NCBI GenBank assembly: GCA_024663395.1
Contig: JANFAH010000015.1
Span: forward strand, 1,302,001-1,366,000
From: Pisolithus tinctorius
Lineage: Eukaryota; Basidiomycota; Agaricomycetes; Boletales; Pisolithaceae
Reading direction: 5' to 3'
Length of the DNA: 64,000 nt
The translations under genes were made by a program, and so were the position numbers. This document shows positions 1-12,048 of this stretch, piece after piece. The notes beneath the pieces were generated by a model, which saw nothing but the letters and a program-made list of their open reading frames with translations, was not told where the DNA came from and searched no databases. Each line of letters starts with the position of its first letter. The stretch's first letter is position 1.

Positions 1-568
1 GACACTTGACGAGGATACCCAGTATCTCACTTTGTAAAAGTTGAACACGAGGTCCAACTCACATACATTGTCAAAGAAGGAGTCTTGAACGAGAGAAAGG
101 TTGTGAGGGTCGTTCAATTCTAGTCGTTCCAATCTTACCAAGGATCTCGACAAACAAATGGATGGCTTCCAAATATGCGAGTTCGTTGTCGTTGGCGTCC
201 ACGCATACACAAAAGAAGAGACCAGCGTAACGTCGATACACTATCTTGTGATTCCGAAACTGTAAGATTGTGAGAGTGCCCGTGGCATATCTACGCCAGA
301 GACCAACCTCTACGAAGTTGGATTGGTACTTCTGGTCACGCGGAGCAACCAGTCTGTGAACCTCTCCTCTAAGCCGGACCTAGTAGGCTTTGAACAAGGA
401 GCCGCGGGAATAGTATAACGACAGCCACGCACCTTCTCGTCGTCATCGTAGGGAACGTACCATTTTGAAAGACGAGTTTTGCCTTGACGGTTCTATAAAA
501 ACGGTGAGTACCAATGAATGTATTGGATAGGTGAGTTTGTTCACCTGCACCAGTATGAATCTGATCAT
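1..568 (-). CDS. APS2: AP-2 clathrin adaptor complex, sigma (small) subunit; partial, 3' end off the window
   Basis: Small chain of the heterotetrameric AP-2 adaptor, which links clathrin to cargo and PI(4,5)P2 at the plasma membrane in endocytosis. Five exons can be read on the minus strand: 545-568, 433-492, 308-379, 139-260 and 31-83, all with GT-AG introns. The protein begins [20 protein letters not shown], continues through DDDEK, NFVEFRN and [14 protein letters not shown], and ends in the window with [16 protein letters not shown], the sigma-2 signature. NFVEFRN favours AP-2 over AP-1 sigma. Each exon is under about 125 bp, so simple ORF scanning misses the gene. A donor GTGAG follows position 31, so the last exon (about the final 35 residues of a roughly 142-aa protein) lies left of position 1. 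The downstream neighbour in transcription order is outside the window; the ARFGAP gene upstream is co-oriented. Exon phases agree throughout. Confidence 0.93.
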
Positions 569-785
569 CGCAAGTGACTCGCGGGCGGCATCCGGGAAAG
601 CAACTAACGTTTGTTTATTTCGTCCAAACAGCCGCTCTCAAACATCCGTCACAAGAGGTCTCACCTCGAGTCACTAAATTGATACTGGTGGAATACTAAT
701 TTCATCGACAGAGAAAAGGGTAGACTGGTAGACTACGGAACCAGCGTCTTTGTTAAAAGGTAAATCGAAGCAGTATCATTATGAG
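569..785. promoter_or_regulatory. Intergenic: AP-2 sigma promoter and 3' flank of the ARFGAP gene
   Basis: This 217-bp gap lies between two minus-strand genes. It must hold the promoter and 5' UTR of the AP-2 sigma gene and the 3' UTR of the ARFGAP gene. I see no convincing TATA box or polyadenylation signal. Confidence 0.5.
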
Positions 786-2481
786 TTAATGCTGAGACAT
801 CTGTGCCAGATAGTCGGAGAGCTTGGAGACGGGTCAGTTCGCGACAAGGCATGAGTTTTGGAATCCATACCTTCAATGCTCCTGTTCTAATGCTTTCACC
901 TACATTCTGTAAGTCCGGATTAGCCAGAACCTTGGTGATGGCGTCTCTCGCGATATTCTCTAAGTTAGAAAGGTTACCATCTCCGAGGAGGCCACCCTCG
1001 GAACCGGTACGCTCAAAATCTTCTTCTTCCTCACGTCCAAAGTATTGATTAGATGATATCGAAGTCGCGCCTTGGAAATTTTGTAGTCGCGTTCTCGACT
1101 CGGCGAGGACAGTAGCATCGTAGTCGTTCCTCCCAAAGTACATATCCGACGAGATGGCTTTCTGGCTCCCGAACTTCTCCCGAGCGGTAGTAGGTGCATC
1201 ATCCACAGATCTACAGAGGCCATTTAGCAGCGCCTTACTAGAAACAAAACCCGAAACTCACGTCGAACGTACGCTGGACGCTGTGGTAGGGGAAGTAGGA
1301 ACAGTACCGAAGCCCAGCTTCCGGAATCCCATTCCCAACCTCTCCATGTCCTGGCTGCTTCCTCCTTGTGGGTCGACCTTTCCGGGAAGGGCTACAACTC
1401 TTGGGGCTGTGCTGGCATCGGCACCTTTCACTTTCACCGCTGGACCTGCTTTCTCGGCTTCTTGTTTAGCACGTTCCTCCTCCTCTTCGCGCTGCCTGTC
1501 GTAGCCGAGTCGTTTGATCCGCTCCGCCTCCTCTGCAGCTTTTCGTTCAGCCTCGGCAAAGTCGATTGGTGTTGCTGCCTTTTTGGCGCCGAGCCCACCA
1601 AGTTTTGGCTTTTTGGACACAGCGGATGACACGGTAGATGAAGTAGCGATAGAACTTGATGAGGTGAGGCGAGGGTTGCCGTGTTTGGCGGGGCCGTTAC
1701 CCGCAGATGCACTGTTGGACCGGAGGGCACTGGACGTAACCGTGCGCGAGACAGCAACGGGCTTGCCGATTACCGGACCAGTCGTATGAGCGACTGGACC
1801 GGACGAGGGTTTCGGTGAGACAGGTTTGTCCCAGGATGAGAAAAAGTCATCTTCGCCTTGGGGATTTGACTCGACTGCAGGAATCTCCGCGCCCTCGACA
1901 ACCACCCGACTCGGGAACCTGGGTGACCATTAATTCAGGATAGGTTGCTATTGTATGTATCTTACATACTTGTTAGCATCTTCTTTTACACGTCGGGCGA
2001 GTTCTTCTTTGTATAATTCCGCTGTTCGGCTGGTATATTTCTTCTTTATGTCGGCATCGCTCAGGAGGGCGACACTGCCGCAGCGAGTGAAGAACTCTGT
2101 AGCGGAAGCATTCCCTCCGACTTTCATTGTGCGTAACTGGTTCAATTGCCAGCTATCCAGGTTAGTCGACCTATTGGGGAGGCGACGGCATGAAATGAAA
2201 ATATGCCGCGGAGTCGATGATATCGAAGAGAGACTTACCGCACGAAGCTAATGTGCACGCCCATGTTCCGATGTACACTCGAGCAGTCTAGACAGATGTA
2301 TATCCCATATGTCACACTCGCCCACGTCGGATTCCGAGCTTGACAATCGAAGCACATCTGTCCATGCGTCCGTTTGGCTTGGTCGTTGGCGATCGTAGAC
2401 GATATCACTTACTTTGTTTCCTTTTTGCGCTCTGAGCACTCTGAAGACCTGCTCTGCCTCAGCTTTGGTAGGGTCCGCCAT
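786..2481 (-). CDS. GLO3: ADP-ribosylation factor GTPase-activating protein, Glo3/ARFGAP2-3 type
   Basis: Stimulates GTP hydrolysis on Arf1 in COPI-coat dynamics for Golgi-to-ER retrograde transport. Six exons with GT-AG introns and consistent phase: 2413-2481, 2239-2357, 1970-2170, 1262-1918, 871-1210 and 786-821. The start is the ATG at 2481 ([13 protein letters not shown]), before the zinc finger. Exon 2 carries the ArfGAP zinc finger CFDC...CLDC and the catalytic-arginine region [16 protein letters not shown], continued as [12 protein letters not shown]. The middle is low-complexity, Ser/Ala/Lys-rich and partly coiled coil. Two copies of the ISS-x-x-YFGR Glo3 motif lie near the C terminus ([18 protein letters not shown]), followed by a last exon encoding [11 protein letters not shown], the usual C-terminal helix of this subfamily. 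Those ISS motifs separate it from Gcs1/ARFGAP1. It is divergent from the peptidase gene across a 212-bp gap. Confidence 0.93.
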
Positions 2482-2693
2482 GTCAATTAACTATTGGGAA
2501 GTGGGGATGAAGCAACCGTAGACGGTGTACTAGTCAGATGTCGTGTCTCAGTCACTTGGAGTCCCACTAAGAGGTGTCAGGGGTCCGCCACTAGCTAAGG
2601 CTAGTTTACTCTCCCCCCTGCACTCCAGACAGGCTCTTTGCCATCTGGTAGTTGAACAACTGTGAAACATCCACTGCAAAAAAACTGTGTTTC
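2482..2693. promoter_or_regulatory. Divergent promoter region between the ARFGAP and M3 peptidase genes
   Basis: The starts of two oppositely transcribed genes are 212 bp apart, so both core promoters must lie here or overlap the first exons. A pyrimidine-rich stretch occurs near 2610-2630. No clear TATA box is seen. Confidence 0.5.
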
Positions 2694-5600
2694 ATGTTTT
2701 TTCGTGCATCTGCTTCATCTAGTCGTCCTCGCCTTTTCCATGGTGTCCACTGTCACCGGATTCGCCAGAGAAGTTATACCCGGGTGGTAACACACGAGAA
2801 GGCACATGGATATATCGGGCTTGTTTCTCAAATTACTACCAGCAACACGGTGACCATCAGCTACAATCAGATACCTTCACGAGACATCCACATCAACCAT
2901 CGCAGTCCCTCTTTATCGACATCGGCGGATATCACATTTCGCTCACAACTGTTATCAAGGGGTCCAAGATCCACCAAGTCATCATTTCAGCAGTCACACC
3001 TGCAGCAGAACAGACAGCGGCGCTTATCGACGAGCATCAAGAACACAGAACCAATCTTTTACTTCCCCAGTGACATCAGGGACGACATGGTTAACCTGAC
3101 ACCTCCGCAGAACCCACCAAGATGGGACCATTCCCCTGAGGGGGTGGTTCAATTGATGAAGGATGCTATTGCGCAGTACAAGGCCGTCAGTGACGAGGTC
3201 GCAGCTCTTCTGCCCACTGAATGTAACTTTGAAACGGTGAGGGTTTGCTTCCATGCCAGTTATCACACTGAAGACCTGACGATTCGTCTTCGGATAGGTA
3301 TTTGTGAGTAATCTTAGCAGGTTTGGCTCTCGAAGTAACTCAGGCGAACTCCAGGCACGGCTGGCGGATGCAGAAGCACGGTTCGATATTGTAGCCGAAC
3401 CTCTCACATTCTACCAAAACGTCGCCATATCCAAAGAGCTCCGTGATGCTTCCACTCAAGCGGAACAGCTTCAGAGAGATTTCGGTGTCGAAGATTCCAT
3501 GCGTTTGGACGTCTTTCAGGCGAAAGTTGCTGCCGAAAAGAACTTGCGTGAAAGCGGTGCATTTGAGAGACTTACCGGTGAACAGCGAAGGCTGGTCGAG
3601 AAGATGATTCTCGATGGGAAGCGCGCTGGACTGGCACTCCCGGAGGAGGAAAAAACACAGCTTATGGCTCTCCAAAAGGAGCTATCGCAAGTGGTTGTTG
3701 AATTCATGGTACGTTCCACCGTTCTTGGCCACATGTATTGATACGGATCTGAGTCACCTTCTGAAGAGAAATTTTAACGAAGAAGACGTAAGAGCCCAAC
3801 TGAACCCTCTAACTGGTTTCTTATCAGTTTACTAACCAGGGCCGCATCACCTTTACCCGCGATGAGCTCGAAGGGGTCCCAGAAGATGTCATTTCCGGAT
3901 TCACGAAGCGTACGGAAGGCGACAAAGAAGTCTATGACGTGACTTTCAAAACACCTGATATTTTCCCTGTCGTACGTCTACATTACTGATTCTGGTCCTG
4001 GTATTCGATGCACTGATCCAACGACACACAGTTCAGATTCGCTGTCAGCCCCACTACGCGCCAGAGAGCATATGATGCATACGAATCCAGGCTGGCAATA
4101 AACGTACCCCTATTGGAGCGTGCCCTTGACCTTCGTCGCCGCATTGCCTCTATATTGGGCTATAAGACGTGGGCGGACTATGTCACAGAGGTAAAAATGG
4201 TGAAGACAGGTGATGCTGCGCAAGCAGTGAGTGTCGTCCGTGGCTAGATCTTACCTGGCAAGGCTCTCACGCTCCTGTATGTAGTTCGTGGACGATCTTG
4301 AGGCGAAGCTTCGACCAGTCGGTATCAAAGAACGCGAAATTCTCCTTTCTCTGAAAAAAGAGGAACACGAGAAACGCGGCTTGCCCTTTGATGGCGAGTT
4401 CTACATTTGGGACTACAGGAAAGCCTTGTTTCACTGGATACTTGTACACCGGTCATAACACGCTGCACAGGTACTATGACCGTCTATTCGTCGAGAAGAC
4501 CCTAAGCCTTGATGATTCCCTTGTGAAAGAGTATTTCCCAGTCTCGGTCGTTGTTCCCACCATCCTGAGCATTTACCAAAACCTGCTGGGTGTCAGATTC
4601 ATAGAGGTAACAGGTGGGAAGAAGGACGTCTGGCATCCCGGTAAGTCTAACCTGTAGTCCAAGGTGCATGGAGCCCTTGCTTACAATCTAGTTTCAGAGG
4701 TCCAGCAATTTGCAGTCTGGGAAAGAGACGCAAATGATGAATCAGGCTTTATCGGGTACTGTTACCTCGATCTCTTCCCTCGCGGTATGTCCGGGCGTTT
4801 GCAACAGGAACCTGTCACTGATGCACGCGGGCTTTAGCTGCCAAGTACTCTCATGCCGCAGTCTGGGGCCTTCTCCCAGGTTATAACCTCCCATCTAAAA
4901 ACCGCCATTATCCCCTTACGGCGATGGTAGCTAACCTTGCGAAGCCCACACCCGAACGGCCCGCGCTCATGCGGCACGACGACGTGACCACGTTCTTTCA
5001 TGAGATGGGACATGTGTTCCATGGTCTCCTGAGTCGAACACGGTACTCTCGTTTCCACGGGACGGCAGTTGCACGCGATTTTGTGGAAGCCCCGTCGCAA
5101 ATGCTGGAGAACTGGTTCGTAGTATACATTTCCAGATGCACAATTGTCGATTAATGTCAATTCTCAGGTGTTGGGAGCCGAAAGTCCTTGAGAAGATGTC
5201 AAACCATTATGAGAAGCAGGTCCCGCTCTCAGCTGATTTCATCGAAAAGATCGTCCAGAGGTTTGTCACACTACACATGCACCCTTTCTATGACCGCTTG
5301 TACTGACAACGCACACAGTCGCTATGTGAATGTGGGACTATTCTACCTTCGGCAACTCTTCTTTGCGAAGTTCGATCTCAAAGTTCATACTGACAAAGGT
5401 CTGAAGTACATTGTTTCGATTACTGAGCAAGATGCTGACCAGATGTGCGTACCATTCAGAACCAACGGATTATACCAATCTTTGGACCGAGATGCGGGAG
5501 AGGATATCCCTCGTTAAAAGTGGTGAACCCCAACCTGGTCAGGGCTCGTTTGGCCACATCGTTGGGGGGTATGACGCAGGATACTACGGGTGAGTCGTGT

Positions 5601-5930
5601 AGCTGACCACATCTAGACACCTCATAACCACTCCTCTGTGTACAGATACACATACTCGTTGGTGTTTGCCGCAGACATGTACAGAACAGTGTTCCAAAGG
5701 GACCCATTGGACCCAGCGCTTGGTCAACTATATCGCAGCAAGATTCTCTTACCGGGTGGAAGTCGAGACGAAATGATGTCGCTCGAGGCAAGTTTCGTGA
5801 TGACAGTCACGGAGATGATGTGATGACTTTACTCTCTCGCTAGGATTTCCTAGGTCGGCCACCCAATTCAGAAGCATTCCTGGATGAAATTTTTGGATCA
5901 TCCAAATCTGATGCAAGCGCAAACCTGTGA
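2694..5930 (+). CDS. PRD1: M3-family zinc metallopeptidase (thimet oligopeptidase / saccharolysin-like)
   Basis: Thermolysin-fold oligopeptidase that degrades short peptides in the cytosol and/or mitochondrial intermembrane space. The zinc site is HEMGH (near 5000), followed by the third-ligand region DFVEAPSQMLENW, the M3 hallmark. Other family blocks in order: PPRWDHSPEGVVQ (near 3110), a long helical region with LTGEQRRLVEKMILDGKRAG, TPDIFPV, RQRAYDAYESRLAINVPLLE, the KEEHEKRGL-to-YIWDYR block, GYCYLDLFPR, and the C-terminal FGHIVGGYDAGYYGY-type block. About eleven exons run to the TGA at 5928-5930. The first in-frame ATG is at 2694 (MFFRASASSSRPRLF), and an internal ATG at 3087 (MVNLTPPQNPPRW) lines up with the usual family start. 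The roughly 130 extra residues begin with a basic, Ser-rich, acid-free stretch like a mitochondrial presequence, so dual localisation is possible. Exon joints were read by eye; the family assignment is firm. Confidence 0.9.
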
Positions 5931-6685
5931 AGGATAAATATCTCGATGACTGGGGCAGAATGCGTGATTTGAATATTTAACTTGGCTCAGCTCGTTTCGG
6001 GAGTGACAACAAGTGGACCTTACGTGTATAATACTTTTTGAATTCGGCAAGGAGAGTAAGACATTAGAGGCATGGTGTAGAGAAACGACCCACATTGGAA
6101 TGGATTCATGCGAGTTTTGTAATCTGTCGACTCAATGTCGACTACTAGGTTGCTGTAGTACGGTGATAGTAACATCACGTGTTACATAATATGACAAGAT
6201 ATGATATCCCAATTTGGAAGTGATGATATCCTGCCAAGCTATTGGCCAAGCAAACCTCCGCTCATAACCACCTTCACCGCAAGCCAGGAGGACCGGTGAC
6301 GGACGCTTGCAAAGGTTCATCGTTCAACAGGAACAGACATCCCAGTGTCATATCAATCTAAGATAGGTCCTGCGGGCACAGCTAATATGAGCGGTGGTAA
6401 CGGAGTAAGTACACAATGGCAGTTTGCCAAGGACGCATCTACTCCCAGTCACCTCATTAAGCGCTCAAATACCTGTGTATTTTCTGATTGGGTTCTTGGA
6501 GCTTTTTCACGAAACTTATCTTGGCGTTTTCCAGGCTTACGGTGGACCAGCCTCGACTGACCCAGCCACCCAACCCAAGTCTCTGCACCCTCAGGTGAGC
6601 ATCACCGTACTGTTTTTGCATTGTTATCAGTAGCCGTTGTCTCTCCAACACCGGACTTCTCCGCCGGTGTATATCCCGTACCACC
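5931..6685. other. Intergenic region with a possible 5' exon of the USP gene
   Basis: This is the 3' flank of the peptidase gene and the 5' flank of the stress-protein gene. A short open stretch starts at ATG 6388 (MSGGNG), joins across a GT-AG intron to sequence near 6535-6595 (AYGGPASTDPATQPKSLHPQ) and reaches another donor. I could not join it in frame to the ATG at 6686, so it may be a 5' UTR, an upstream ORF or a misread first exon. Nothing else is convincing. Confidence 0.4.
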
Positions 6686-8807
6686 ATGATCGAGTCACCT
6701 GCTTCTGAACCCATTCCACGTCGCCGCCGAGGTAGCTGGTTGCAATGGTATGGTCAACAGCCAAAGAACACCGGCGCCTTTACCTCTCATCAGGACGGTG
6801 GTATCTCTTCCCCTCCTCCAGAGAGGAGACACACATTCTCTGTTTGTGACACGAGTGTAAACACTCCTCGCCCAGTTTCACGTGGGTCCTCGAGACCGAG
6901 CACCCCCAGAGGCATCTCATCTGCTGCATTTTCTTTATTCTCTTCATTCCAAACATCTCCTCATTTCCCTTCGTGCGTACAGGCCGATCAGAATTCTGAT
7001 GACCACGCATCCCAATTCTCCACCTCTCCCAACCCACTGCCAAACCCTGCGAAGCCAGAGCTGTCTTCCCGTCCGGCTGGCTCGTTTGGAAAGATGGCAT
7101 TCAATTCCATGCTAGGTGGCCTCTCTGCGTTGTCTCTCTCACGTACTTCAGCAACCGACGACAAAGACAAAGAATCCCGGGGACGTAGCTCGAACAAGAG
7201 CAAGCCCCGATCATCATCTTTCGTCTACCCCTCCAACGGGAAAGAAAAAGACGGTGCATCGACAATGTCCAAAGATTCTCATCGCGCACGCTCCCAGTCT
7301 CCGTTCTCCCTTCGTCGTTGGCGCTCCCGTGATCGCGAGTCCTCTCCCACCCCCCTCCCCCTCGAGGAGTCTGACTGTGAATCCTTCATCTCAAAGCGCT
7401 CTCCCGCAGTTCGTCCCCGCACCGCTTTCACCGATGACCCTGATTCGGGTTCCGAATATGCTGGTGAAGAAACTGAAGACGAAGAAGACGACTGGAGCGA
7501 CGATATGATCGGGATTTACGACACCCTTACAGAGCGTAACACAGAGCAGAACGCCTCTTTAATGAGCGAGATTGATGCGGATGCGGATGCTGCATTTGAT
7601 CCCGACCCTCACGGCGAGGGTGTAAACGTCATTATACCTCCAGAGCCATACTTCCCATCCACTCTGAATCGTACGAATTTCAGCTCGTCACGCGGGAAGC
7701 GAGGGGCACCAAAGAGGAAGAAATCTCGACCACATGAGTTACTACCCCTCTCGACATCCAGACCTCTATTCCAGCGTGATCGATGTACCATTACCATCGT
7801 CCAAGGAGACCCAGTCGCTTCTGAAAGGAGAAAGAAGACGTACGTGGTAGCGAGCGATTTAAGTGAAGAAAGCAGGTATGCTGTCGAGTGGGGAATTGGA
7901 ACGGTGTTGCGTGATGGCGATGAGATGTGTGTATTTCTTTCTCTTTCGCTCTTGTCAGTACTATATTGATTACCCACAGGCTCATCGTAACAGTAGTGGA
8001 GAACGAGAACAAAGGTTTGGTCGCTTGTGATATCGTCGTCAGAAACCCTTGCCGATGCCGTTGTATTCCTAGTCGATCCCATCCTTCCCAACTCCACAGA
8101 CCGCGCCACAAAATTGCGCAGTCAGCAAGAAGTACGTCGTCCATTGTGTGCGTTCTTTTTCCGTATCTAACTCGAACGCAGCGCCAAGGTCTCGCCTACA
8201 TCCTCGTTCGACAGGCCACGTCGTTACTCCAACGAACGCGATTGAATGTGACGGTGTCTTGTCAAGCTTGGCACGCCAAGAACGCGCGTCACATGCTTCT
8301 TGATGTCGTGGATTACAACGAACCAACGATGTTGATCGTCGGGTCAAGAGGGTTGGGACAACTCAGAGGGTACATTTTACGGTTGCCTTGACCTCGTTCA
8401 GAGAACTGATGCTACTGCAGTATTTTGTTGGGTTCAACTTCGCACTACCTCATTCAGGTGCGTATCGATACATATTAGGTGTCTAGCCTTTCTGATTGCA
8501 GCCACTCCAGCGTTGTTCTGTCCCCGTCATGGTCACCCGCCGCCGCCTAAAACGACCCCCAAGGCGATCCGCCCATCTCGCCAAACACCGTGCTCGCGTC
8601 TCCCTCGCGGAAGCAGCTGGTATCGACCGTGTCGCAGCCAAGGTCGACCAGGACGTCGCCGTCCTGAGGGACGCGATGCAACGTGAAGACGAACGCAGAG
8701 GCGATAAACCGCCTATCCCAGAGGCCGGTGAGGTGGAAGACACAGCTGAAGGAGAAGGGGACGGCGCCGAGGGCGAAGGATATCTCGGCGTAAAAGTGAG
8801 GGGCTAA
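6686..8807 (+). CDS. Universal stress protein (UspA-domain) protein with long disordered N terminus
   Basis: A fungal protein with one C-terminal UspA-type nucleotide-binding domain; function beyond stress-linked ATP or ligand binding is unknown. Exon 1 (6686 to about 7928) encodes some 350 disordered residues rich in Ser, Pro and Arg (RRRRGSW, RSSNKSKPRSSS) and an acidic patch (ETEDEEDDWSDD), then KTYVVASDLSEESRYAVEWG, the first strand and helix of the Usp fold. Further short exons follow: MLIVTVVENENK, ETLADAVVFLVDP, RQGLAYILVRQA and the ATP-loop region PTMLIVGSRGLGQLRG, then ILLGSTSHYLIQ and CSVPVMVTRRRLKR. The G-2x-G-9x-G-(S/T) style of GSRGLG...LLGSTSHYL suggests an ATP-binding Usp. The last exon adds a charged tail ending at TAA 8805-8807. 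The start at 6686 is the first ATG of the long open frame; an upstream coding exon cannot be excluded. Confidence 0.82.
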
Positions 8808-9367
8808 AGATAGACGTTCATTATGGCGCGGAGCTTAGGTTACAGTCGACGTCGCCGGTGGTTTCCGGGGCAACTCCCTTCTCTTTTTTGTTTTTGTCTA
8901 ATGGTTTCAGCCGGTTTACGTGTGCGACTTCAGTATTTTGGCACCTTCGTGTACACTGAGCGCATGGTTGCCTTCGAATTTTATGACCCTGCAGCTCTCC
9001 GGACGGAAATAGATTGCCAGTATTCTGACCAAAATCAAGTGGCTATTCGCTCATTTCCCCAGTTACCCAGAAAATTCTGTGTCTCTATCCTACAGGTCAA
9101 GCAAGTAAGAAAGTCCATAGAGTCCTCACGAAAATGCAGGGTACCGTCCCAGAAAATCCCTTTACAATGGACAGTCTAAGCAACACCTCAAGTCTCAGGT
9201 TCTGTTGGGTTCACCAAACTCGGGCCAGCTGTTACCTGCTCCGTGCCAGATACATGCATCCTGAAAGTGTCGTAAAATTGGGTAACCAGGAAGAGAGCGG
9301 GAAGGAAAAAGGACGATAAAATCCGCGGAAAGGTCACCGAAAAGCGAATAAGGATTCTGGGGGTCAC
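8808..9367. other. Convergent intergenic region, no gene recognised
   Basis: This is the 3' flank shared by two convergent genes (USP, plus; UNC93-like, minus). Open stretches here, the longest 8823-9179, have no recognisable domain, Met context or intron structure. I take them as 3' UTR and spacer. Confidence 0.6.
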
Positions 9368-11270
9368 TTACAGCGTTTCGTCCTCAAGTTCGGTATGATC
9401 TTTGACGCGGAAGTATACCATCGGGAAGGCAAACAGCATGCCTGCGGCGCTCAATCCCCAAGTTGAGATAAATATGTTCATATAACTGTTCGTTGAAACA
9501 TCAATGACGTGGAAAAAAGCCTGCATGACCAAGACATGTAGGATGGAAATACTCACGGTAACCCAACGCCATCTGCACGCCATACGCCAGCTGCGCCGCA
9601 AGATTGGAGGCACTTGTCTACCAAATTGCATATGTTAAGGATGGTATCCCTGAAGGTGAGCTGATGCAGAGGACGGCGTTCGCACACATCAGAGTAACTC
9701 ACAGAACCCGGTGAAGACGGCTAGCTTGGCCATGTCGTTTGACATAGCACCCATAAGCCAATACGCGTATGTCTGCCACATTGAATCCAAGAATCCATAA
9801 AAGATCATGAGCCAGATATGTGCAGGGAACGAGCTATCATATATGTCGATTTTGTTGGAATTATTAGCTTCGGATGCACGAGTGTATGTCCTAGACGGCA
9901 AGGCGTTCAAAATCGTCGTTCACAGAAGGCGGAAAATAAAACACACTTCTGGTAGAAATAAGACCATACATGGACAATGAAGACCATGGGAAAGACGATA
10001 ACCCATCCAAGGAATGCGCGAGTTCTGCGCCGGAGGCGCTTCTTGTCAAGAATGCAGTACCCAATGAAAACCGAACCAAAGATTTGAGCAGACCAATAGA
10101 CGAAGTTGTTCAGACTTCGCGCACGGATGGTGAAGATGGCACCGTTGTAGTCATTGAACTCTGCAAAATGCGCTGTCAGCGAAATGCATACTCCAGACCA
10201 TGGATACTGACGCCACGTATAGAAGTAGTTGCTGGCGAAGAACATTGGGAAGAGCAGTACAATCCAAGGGTCAGTTCTGAGCGCAATAAACAGGTTGAGG
10301 AACTCCGCCTTCCAGGATGGATGACGAACGAGGACGACCCTCGTGCCATCAGTCCGGGTCATCATCTCGGGATTGGTCATAAGAAGCGGAAGAAAGAATC
10401 CAGTAATAGTCAAAACCAAGAAACCAATCTGTGAGGAGCTTCGTTAGTGCTTGCCAACGTATTGACTTCAACGTGACTCACGTAAGTACCATTGCTCACT
10501 GCTCGCCGTCACGCCAGTCAGATATTATGCGCTATGTTCTATACGTCATGACACGCACCGCCGTTTGCCGTAGAGTGGAAATTCTCAGCAAAAGCGACGG
10601 CAGAGCCCACTACACCACCCAAGTTGAAGATCGCCCAAAAGATACCGATGTACAAACCCTTCTGTGCCTCGGTGGGATATGCCATCATGAGTGAACCCTG
10701 TGCAGTCCATAGCATGGCTGCACAGACACCAAGGACGGCTCCCGACGCGATAACATATGCCGTCGCATTGGGATGAACGTTGACAACTCTGCGAAGGTCA
10801 AGATAGCGTAACCATGGGTACTATGAACGAAGAAGTTCAGACACACAAAAAGGAGGATATATAGAGAGGATATCCCAAAGTTCCCAGCATGAGAGTAGCG
10901 CGAGCTCCAAGGACATTACTGATCGTCCTTGAACCAAGGGTCAGTCGAAATATGTCGAAGGTTTAGAAGGCATCAAAACCTACCCTGAGAAGAAGCCGAA
11001 GAAGGCGAATGTAGCATAGAGAGCGGAACTAGCATTGGCCTGGGCCGTTGGGTTGACTTGACCACCAGCACCAAGACCGGAGAGGGCGTTGTACATGCCG
11101 GGACACATGAAACAGACGAAACCCAATAGTGCGACTTGGACGGTCGGATGAGAGGTGAATCCCTTCCATCCTGAGGGCCGTTCAAGAATCTCAACCTGCT
11201 GTGAGCCCTCGTATTCGCCGGTAGGCGTTCCACCGCCGACTTTTTCAGCTTCTACAACCGGGTCGGACAT
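9368..11270 (-). CDS. UNC93-like / DUF895 major-facilitator-type membrane protein
   Basis: Polytopic membrane protein of the UNC93/DUF895 branch of the major facilitator superfamily; transported substrate unknown. The start is ATG 11270, with an acidic cytosolic N terminus (MSDPVVEAEKVGGG). TM1 contains GFVCFMCPGMYNALSGLGAG, a strong family block. Then, across several short introns, come the exon reading TISNVLGARATLMLGTLGYP, the block AYPTEAQKGLYIGIFWAIFN, GFLVLTITGFFLPLLM, a loop with HPSWKAEFLNL, FMFFASNYFYTW-type residues, EFNDYNGAIFTIRARSLNNF, RRRTRAFLGWVIVFPMVF, and a C-terminal region (AHIWLMIFYGFLDSMWQTYAYW, then AGMLFAFPMVYFRVKDHTELE). About 11-12 hydrophobic helices can be counted. 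Stop TAA is at 9368-9370. Introns are about 50-60 nt. This is the last ordinary gene before the repeat-rich block. Confidence 0.9.
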
Positions 11271-12048
11271 GGGTGAAGGTGGAGAACTACCGTGTAGAGG
11301 CGGGGGGATGTAAAACTAACCATATACTCGGCTCTGGGTATGAAGTACTTTAAGTATACAAGAATGGGCGTGTTATCGACGCACTTGTTTTGGGCGCGCG
11401 GGTAACACGTGGAGATGGGTCGCACCATGTGGGCACATGTCCACAATCTGACCTGCAGGTATGATAATTAAAGCCATATCAAGAGAGGCTCGCAATGTTC
11501 CCATTCCAGCGAGTATCTATCAGAGTCCCATGACCAGGCATTGCATGTCGGATCTCGATCAGCTCCGCTCGAGCGTCATCGCATGTTGTTCCATTCCAAG
11601 TTGTTCCATTCAAGCCCATGTGGGTTGAAGCCTATCATCGGCAACTCACTAGTCGTGGAGCAGTTCCTGCGCTGAAATCGAGTGACGTTCCTCGCGGGAT
11701 GATCCAACATCACGAGTTTCAACGTGCAGAGACATTCAGTGTAGATACTGATAATGTTGTAGACAAAGGACAGATATAGAGTAAATTCTACGAAAACGAT
11801 CATTTACAACGGAACACATGGCTGTTCACTAGCAACTAGTGAGCTTGCGATCTTGTGAAGAGTGAATATGGCCTTCGTAGCGATCACGTGAATCTTAGAT
11901 AATCCAAGTCGCCCACCTGCGAATTTTCCGGAATAAATGTACTTAGATTATCTCCTGAGTGTCTTTGTCTCTTTGTCTTCAACTTCTTCATCTGTGCTCA
12001 TTCTGTCATATAACTTGCACATACACCATTCGAACTTTGCTCTGAATA
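11271..12048. other. Promoter flank of the UNC93-like gene and edge of CpG-depleted chromatin
   Basis: The left part should hold the UNC93-like promoter. A perfect short inverted repeat, CACTAG-CAA-CTAGTG, lies near 11828-11842, and a short near-duplication (TTGTTCCATTC) near 11586-11610. CpG dinucleotides are normal to about 11,931 and then almost disappear, marking the edge of the decayed block. No gene is supported. Confidence 0.5.

Noticed and set aside
11576..11803. 75-codon minus-strand open stretch upstream of the UNC93-like gene
   Set aside because: No domain, no conserved neighbour and internal short repeats; probably promoter-flank DNA.
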